A DNA stretch of 33,348 nucleotides from Methanobacteriota archaeon (GTDB lineage Archaea > Thermoplasmatota > Thermoplasmata > RBG-16-68-12): positions 1 through 33,348 of the forward strand of contig VBMB01000030.1 in NCBI GenBank assembly GCA_005878525.1, read 5' to 3'. Made by a program: the position numbers and the translations under genes. Shown piece after piece: positions 28,950 to 33,348 of this stretch (the stretch's first letter is position 1; every line of letters begins with the position of its first letter). A model generated the notes under the pieces. It saw nothing but the letters and a program-made list of their open reading frames with translations, made no database searches and was not told the origin of the DNA.

Positions 28950-29717
28950 ATGGAATCAACGGGCCTCGCTCGTTTCCTCTTTGAACTCGCCTCGGACGAA
29001 CGACTCGGCATCCTCGAGGTAATTGAGGAGAAGCCGCTCCGCCACGCCCAGATCGCGCGCCGCCTGAAGATTACCGACTCGGAGACGACGCGCCACCTGA
29101 ACCGGCTCGCTTCAACGGGTCTGCTGACGAAAAATCCGCAGAGCCAGTACGAGCCCACGAGCCTGGCTCGACTCGTGTCCGCGGGCTTCCCCTTCTTCCG
29201 ATTCCTGCTCGCGAATCGTGAGTTCCTCCAGAAACACGACGTGCGGGTGGTGCCCACGGAATTCGTCGAACGGCTCGGCGCGTTGAACGGCGGCACGTTC
29301 GTGACGGGAATGTATGATGTCGCTGCAGCCCAAGAGCGGTACCTGCGAGCGGTGAAGCAACGCATCTGGGTCCTGACCGACCAGTTGTTCGAAGCGGCGG
29401 TGCCGGTGATGCGGGAAAAGGCGGCCGCCGGCGCGGATGTCCGCGTGATCCGATCCCGCGAAGGGTTTCAACGCGAGACGGCCCGGCTTCCGCCGGTCGA
29501 GCGCAACTACCCGGTGCGCCTGACTCCAGAGGCTCGAATCTTTCTGGCGGTCCTCGACGACGTAGCGGGCGTGTGCTTCCCGACCCCCGAGGGAAAGGTC
29601 GACATGGAGTCGATGCTCCTCTTGTCCGACTCGGCGGGACATCGATGGGCTCAGGATCTGTTCACGCAGCTATGGAATCAGGCTCGGGAATGGCTCGGTC
29701 CGCAGACGCCTCCTTGA
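28950..29717 (+). CDS. Archaeal HTH transcriptional regulator, FilR1/DUF1724-like
   Basis: wHTH MESTGLARFLFELASDERLGILEVIEEKPLRHAQIARRLKITDSETTRHLNRLASTGLL plus effector-like middle domain; divergent from the MFS gene. Confidence 0.8.
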   Translation: MESTGLARFLFELASDERLGILEVIEEKPLRHAQIARRLKITDSETTRHLNRLASTGLLTKNPQSQYEPTSLARLVSAGFPFFRFLLANREFLQKHDVRVVPTEFVERLGALNGGTFVTGMYDVAAAQERYLRAVKQRIWVLTDQLFEAAVPVMREKAAAGADVRVIRSREGFQRETARLPPVERNYPVRLTPEARIFLAVLDDVAGVCFPTPEGKVDMESMLLLSDSAGHRWAQDLFTQLWNQAREWLGPQTPP

Positions 29718-29832
29718 CCGACAAGGGTCGTTCCCGAGCCGACTCACCTTTCAAATCTGGCTCGTTCGACGCCTCTGCAGCGTCACGCCGTTTTTCGTCC
29801 GCATCGTCGACGAGTCATGTGAGCGCTTACGG

Positions 29833-30768
29833 CTAGGTCTTTACGCGAGTCGTCACGTACAGGTCCTGATCTCCCACCGAACCGGATCGAGTGGACGCGA
29901 AGAACAGGGTCACGCGATCCGGGGCGATGAACGGTTGCGTGTCGTCCTGCGGACTGTTCACCCCGGAACCGAGATTCACTGGCGGGGACCATGGGTCGGA
30001 CGTGCTGCCCCGGGTCGAGACCCACACGTCGGTGAGCCCGATTCCTCCGACCCGGTCCGAGAAGAAGAACAACTCGAGTCCATCGGAGCGAATGGATGGG
30101 CGCTGATCGTTGGTCGAACTGCTCAGCTCCGTCACCGGCTCGGCCGCCCCCCAGGATCCGTCCGCCTGCTGGGCGCTGACGTAGATGTCGTAACCACCCA
30201 ATCCGCCGGCCCGGTCACTCCCGAAAAACAGGAGAGGCACGCCGAGGCCGTCGTTCGCGAAGTAGCTCGGGCCCGCATCGTTGGACGCCGTATTGACCGC
30301 CGACCCGAGATTGACGGGCGTCTCCCAGGCGAAGTCATCATGGACCTTCTCGCGGTGAGAGACCCAGATGTCAAAACCGCCGAGACTACCAGGTCCTCCG
30401 ACGCGGTTGAAGAACATCCAGTGACCGTCGCGCGAGAACTCGGGGACCGCCTCGAGGACTGCCGTGTTAATCGTCGGGCCGAGATTCACGGGTGGTCCCC
30501 AGGAGTCGTCGACGCTGGCTCGGTGCGACACCCATATGTCCGAACCACCGAACCCGCCTGCGCGAAACGACCCGAAGTATAGACTCAGGCCGTCCTTGGA
30601 AATCGTAGGTCCGTTCTCCCTGAGGACTGAGTTTATAGCGGGGCCGAGGTTGACTGGGGTCGACCACCCCGAGAATTTCGGAGACCCCGCGACCGGATTG
30701 GATATCGCAAACAACGCCAACGCTACGCCCAAGAGGACGTACGCTTTCAGACTGCTCCCTCCTGTCAC
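29833..30768 (-). CDS. Secreted PD40/TolB-like beta-propeller protein
   Basis: Five repeats of type PVNLGxxxN...P.xSxDGxxLxFxSxRxGGxGxxDIWVSxR after a signal-like N-terminus AYVLLGVALALFAISNPVAG. Confidence 0.85.
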   Translation of the reverse strand: MTGGSSLKAYVLLGVALALFAISNPVAGSPKFSGWSTPVNLGPAINSVLRENGPTISKDGLSLYFGSFRAGGFGGSDIWVSHRASVDDSWGPPVNLGPTINTAVLEAVPEFSRDGHWMFFNRVGGPGSLGGFDIWVSHREKVHDDFAWETPVNLGSAVNTASNDAGPSYFANDGLGVPLLFFGSDRAGGLGGYDIYVSAQQADGSWGAAEPVTELSSSTNDQRPSIRSDGLELFFFSDRVGGIGLTDVWVSTRGSTSDPWSPPVNLGSGVNSPQDDTQPFIAPDRVTLFFASTRSGSVGDQDLYVTTRVKT

Positions 30769-30897
30769 GCCGCATCCCGGTCTCCGGACTTAAGCGCTGC
30801 GCCTCCTCGCTCATTTTGGCGCCTCGCTTCGCGGTAGGGATCGACCAGGACCTTGAACCCGCGGTGCTCGAGTGCGGCCGGAGCCGTCGACCGACCC

Positions 30898-31731
30898 CTA
30901 CCCGAGGAAGTGCACGAGCTCGGGATCCACTTTGCTCGCGTGCGTCCAGTTCAAGCCGTGTGGCGCGCCCTCGATCGTGATCAACTTGCTTCCCTTCACA
31001 ATCTCCGCGGTGCGCTTGGCGGAAACGGGGAGGGGCACTATCCGATCCGCGTCGCCGTGAATGATCAACGTGGGCACATCGACGCGTCGGAGGTCGTTCC
31101 GGAAGTCCGTCGACGAGAACGCCGTGACGCAATCGAGGGTTCCCTTGGGCGAAGCACCCGCGGCGATGTTCCAACAGAGCTGCACGGCCTGGTCGCTGAC
31201 CAGCGTGCCGCCCAGCTGGTCGACATTGAAGAAATTCGCCAGGAACTGGGTCAGAAACGCGGGGCGATCCGCGAGGACGCCCGCCTTGATTCCTTCGAAC
31301 GCAGCCCCGTCCACGCCCTCCGGATTGTCGGCCGTCTTCAGCAGGAACGGAGGAACGGCCGACATGAACACGGCCCGGCTCACGTCGTCGGATCCGTATT
31401 TGCCGAAGTACCGGGCGACCTCGCCGCCTCCCATCGAGAAGCCGACGAGGGCGAAGTCGTGCAGGTCGAGCGCAGTCACCAGCTTGTGGAGGTCTTCAGT
31501 GAAGGTGTCGTAGTCGTAGCCGCTCGCCGGCTTGCTGGAGTGGCCGAACCCTCGGCGGTCGTACGTGATGACTCGGTGGCCCGCACGCAGGAGGTCCGTG
31601 ACTTGCTTCTCCCATAACGCGCCGCTGAGCGGCCATCCATGGATCAACACGACGGGTTTCCCGGACCCGTGATCTTCGTAATAGATCTCAATCGGCGCCG
31701 AATTCTCCTGACCCACCGTGACGCGGCTCAT
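30898..31731 (-). CDS. Alpha/beta hydrolase, non-heme chloroperoxidase-like
   Basis: IYYEDHGSGKPVVLIHGWPLSGALWEKQVTDLLRAGHRVITYDRRGFGHSSKPASGYDYDTFTEDLHKLV, LVGFSMGGGEVARYFGKYG, IIHGDADRIVPL. Confidence 0.92.
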   Translation of the reverse strand: MSRVTVGQENSAPIEIYYEDHGSGKPVVLIHGWPLSGALWEKQVTDLLRAGHRVITYDRRGFGHSSKPASGYDYDTFTEDLHKLVTALDLHDFALVGFSMGGGEVARYFGKYGSDDVSRAVFMSAVPPFLLKTADNPEGVDGAAFEGIKAGVLADRPAFLTQFLANFFNVDQLGGTLVSDQAVQLCWNIAAGASPKGTLDCVTAFSSTDFRNDLRRVDVPTLIIHGDADRIVPLPVSAKRTAEIVKGSKLITIEGAPHGLNWTHASKVDPELVHFLG

Positions 31732-31842
31732 TACACTCCTCCGGCCGTCCGCATGCCCCTATGGAGTATATGGCCCTTCTCCCCGGGAACTCCCGAGTCA
31801 TCCAGGATGCCCGGTCGTTCGACTCCGGCCATCGGGACGAGT

Positions 31843-32328
31843 TCATCCGGCCAAGTGGGACCGCAGCATCCATTCTTGCTTCTCGAGACCGCGGGCGATC
31901 TCGATGTAGACGTCCTGCGTGGGAAGGTCGTCTTCGCTCCCGTCGATGCCGCGTCGGATCTCCGAGATCGCGACGCCAGCGCGGTCGGTGAGCGCCCTCA
32001 GGAGGAGATCTTCTCGATGTTCGTCAAGCGGGAACGCCGGAAGGGTCGTTTCCTTGACGGCTCCTTCGATCGTCCCATGCGAGGTGCCGTGCAATTGAAC
32101 CGCGCGTTCCGCGACGAGATCCGCATATTCTCTCGTCTGGTCTGCGAACCGGTCAAACAATTCATGGAGTTGGGCGAATCCCGGGCCCTGCAAGTTCCAG
32201 TGCGCCTGTTTGTAGGCTGTCGCCAAGGACGTCATGTTCGCGAGGTTCAGATTCAGCCCGCGAACGAGTCGCTCTTCCACACTCTGACTTGCCACTGCCG
32301 CCACTTTACCCCGCTTAGCCCGCTCCAT
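31843..32328 (-). CDS. dps: Dps-family ferritin-like DNA-protection protein
   Basis: LNLNLANMTSLATAYKQAHWNLQGPGFAQLHELFDRFADQTREYADLVAERAVQLHGTSHGT; ATG at 32328. Confidence 0.9.
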   Translation of the reverse strand: MERAKRGKVAAVASQSVEERLVRGLNLNLANMTSLATAYKQAHWNLQGPGFAQLHELFDRFADQTREYADLVAERAVQLHGTSHGTIEGAVKETTLPAFPLDEHREDLLLRALTDRAGVAISEIRRGIDGSEDDLPTQDVYIEIARGLEKQEWMLRSHLAG

Positions 32329-32463
32329 AGCGTCACCCTCGGTCCCCAGTGAAGGCGGAACTCGGCATGAGCCTTGTGCTCGAGGTGGACGGCCGTTTTC
32401 AAACCGAAAACCAGCCCCGTGGGGCCGCAAGGAGCTTGCGAAACATGTAGAAATGCAGAAAAG

Positions 32464-32487
32464 TGTATATACACACACGTGTATACA
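32464..32487. promoter_or_regulatory. Imperfect dyad overlapping a TATA box upstream of the ArsR gene
   Basis: TGTATAtacacacacgtgTATACA; TATATA at 32466-32471 is ~25 bp before the GTG at 32494. Confidence 0.55.
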
Positions 32488-32493
32488 TCCCGC

Positions 32494-32838
32494 GTGGAAT
32501 CCGTCGTATTCGAGGTCCTTGCCGATTCGACACGTCGCCGGATCGTGGAAACGCTCGGGGCGGGCGAGCGCGCCGTGCACGTGCTCGTGGAAGCCGTGGA
32601 CATCCAGCAATCGGGCGTCTCGCGGCACCTCCGCATCCTTCATGACGCAGGGTTCGTGCGCGTGCGAGCGGAGGGGCAAGAGCGCCTCTACTCGTTGTGC
32701 GCGGGGCCATTCCGCGAGCTGGACAAATGGATGCGACAGTACCGCGGCCTGTGGGAGGCCCGCCTCGACAGGTTCGGCGCGGAGCTGAATCGACGACAGA
32801 GGGCGCGGGCCGGAAAACGCAGGGAGATACACCCATGA
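32494..32838 (+). CDS. ArsR-family HTH transcriptional regulator
   Basis: VESVVFEVLADSTRRRIVETLGAGERAVHVLVEAVDIQQSGVSRHLRILHDAGFVRVRAEGQERLYSL. Confidence 0.9.
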   Translation: MESVVFEVLADSTRRRIVETLGAGERAVHVLVEAVDIQQSGVSRHLRILHDAGFVRVRAEGQERLYSLCAGPFRELDKWMRQYRGLWEARLDRFGAELNRRQRARAGKRREIHP

Positions 32839-33348
32839 CGAAGAACAGGAAGACAGGGAAAGCCAGGGAGGAGAGCACCGAGCAAAAGATCACCACGTTC
32901 CTGACGTTCAACGACCAGGCCGAGGAGGCTGTGAAGCGCTATGTCTCGATCTTCAAGAATTCAAGGATCATCAGCCTGGTCCGCGGGGAGGAGGGAGGTC
33001 CGATCACGACGGGGCAGGTGCTGAACGCGACGTTCGAACTCGACGGAGCGCGATTCATGGCCATGGACGGCGGCCCGTACTTCTCGTTCGCGCAGGGAAC
33101 TTCCCTCTTCGTGAACTGCGACACGCAGGAAGAAATCGACCGGTTGTGGGAGAACCTCTCGGAGGGCGGTGAGAGGGAGCCTTGCGGCTGGCTCAAGGAC
33201 AAATTCGGTGTGTCCTGGCAGATCGTCCCCTCCGTTTTGGGTGAGATGATGAGTGATTCAAAATCTGGCAACTCGGCGAAAGTCATGGAAGCTCTGCCCA
33301 AGATGTCGAAAATCGACATCAAGACCCTCACGCGAGCCTACGCTCAAA
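32835..33348 (+). CDS. VOC/PhnB-like (3-demethylubiquinone-9 3-methyltransferase-like) protein, truncated by window end
   Basis: ATG at 32835 overlaps the arsR stop (ATGA). ITTFLTFNDQAEEAVKRYVSIFKNSRIISLVRG...GQVLNATFELDGARFMAMDGGPYFSFAQGTSLFVNCDTQEEIDRLWENLSEGGEREPCGWLKDKFGVSWQIVP; no stop before 33348. Confidence 0.9.
   Translation, partial: MTKNRKTGKAREESTEQKITTFLTFNDQAEEAVKRYVSIFKNSRIISLVRGEEGGPITTGQVLNATFELDGARFMAMDGGPYFSFAQGTSLFVNCDTQEEIDRLWENLSEGGEREPCGWLKDKFGVSWQIVPSVLGEMMSDSKSGNSAKVMEALPKMSKIDIKTLTRAYAQ

Noticed and set aside
1-33348. CRISPR array or cas genes
   Set aside because: No regularly spaced short repeats and no Cas-like proteins seen.

Overview
The window reads as GC-rich archaeal chromosomal DNA, probably Euryarchaeota/Thermoplasmatota-like. 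The lineage is inferred from the rpoE'-spt4-DUF359-eS24-eS31 cluster, archaeal ApgM, a FilR1/DUF1724-type regulator and TATA-box promoters. Left part (1-4.7 kb): ACT-domain protein, HTH+HNH nuclease-like protein, a Holliday-resolvase/PD-(D/E)XK-like protein and a secreted S8 subtilase with a PA-like insert. Middle (5-21.8 kb): a very long coiled-coil protein, SAM hydrolase (DUF62), zinc-ribbon/TM protein, apgM, K+-independent-type H+-pyrophosphatase, an oligopeptide ABC transporter (SBP, two ATPases, two permeases), the transcription/ribosomal cluster, and a secreted/TM protein followed by tRNA-Arg(CCG). Right part (21.9-33.3 kb): accessory genes including a broken thiolase, two alpha/beta hydrolases, an SPFH protein, DUF1801, DHFR-like, MFS efflux pump, regulators, PD40 propeller, Dps and ArsR plus VOC/PhnB. 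I do not see a convincing new defence or mobile system. The most notable structural signal is an exact 109-bp direct repeat (21143-21251 = 22447-22555). It places a piece of the secreted-protein gene inside a thiolase gene, where it replaces part of the thiolase. Nearby reading-frame lesions occur in the thiolase (two single-base shifts), the OppC permease (an internal loss beside a 6-bp fold-back) and the SPFH gene (a shift between two duplicated modules). These could be real rearrangement/pseudogenisation or assembly error; read-level checks are needed to decide.
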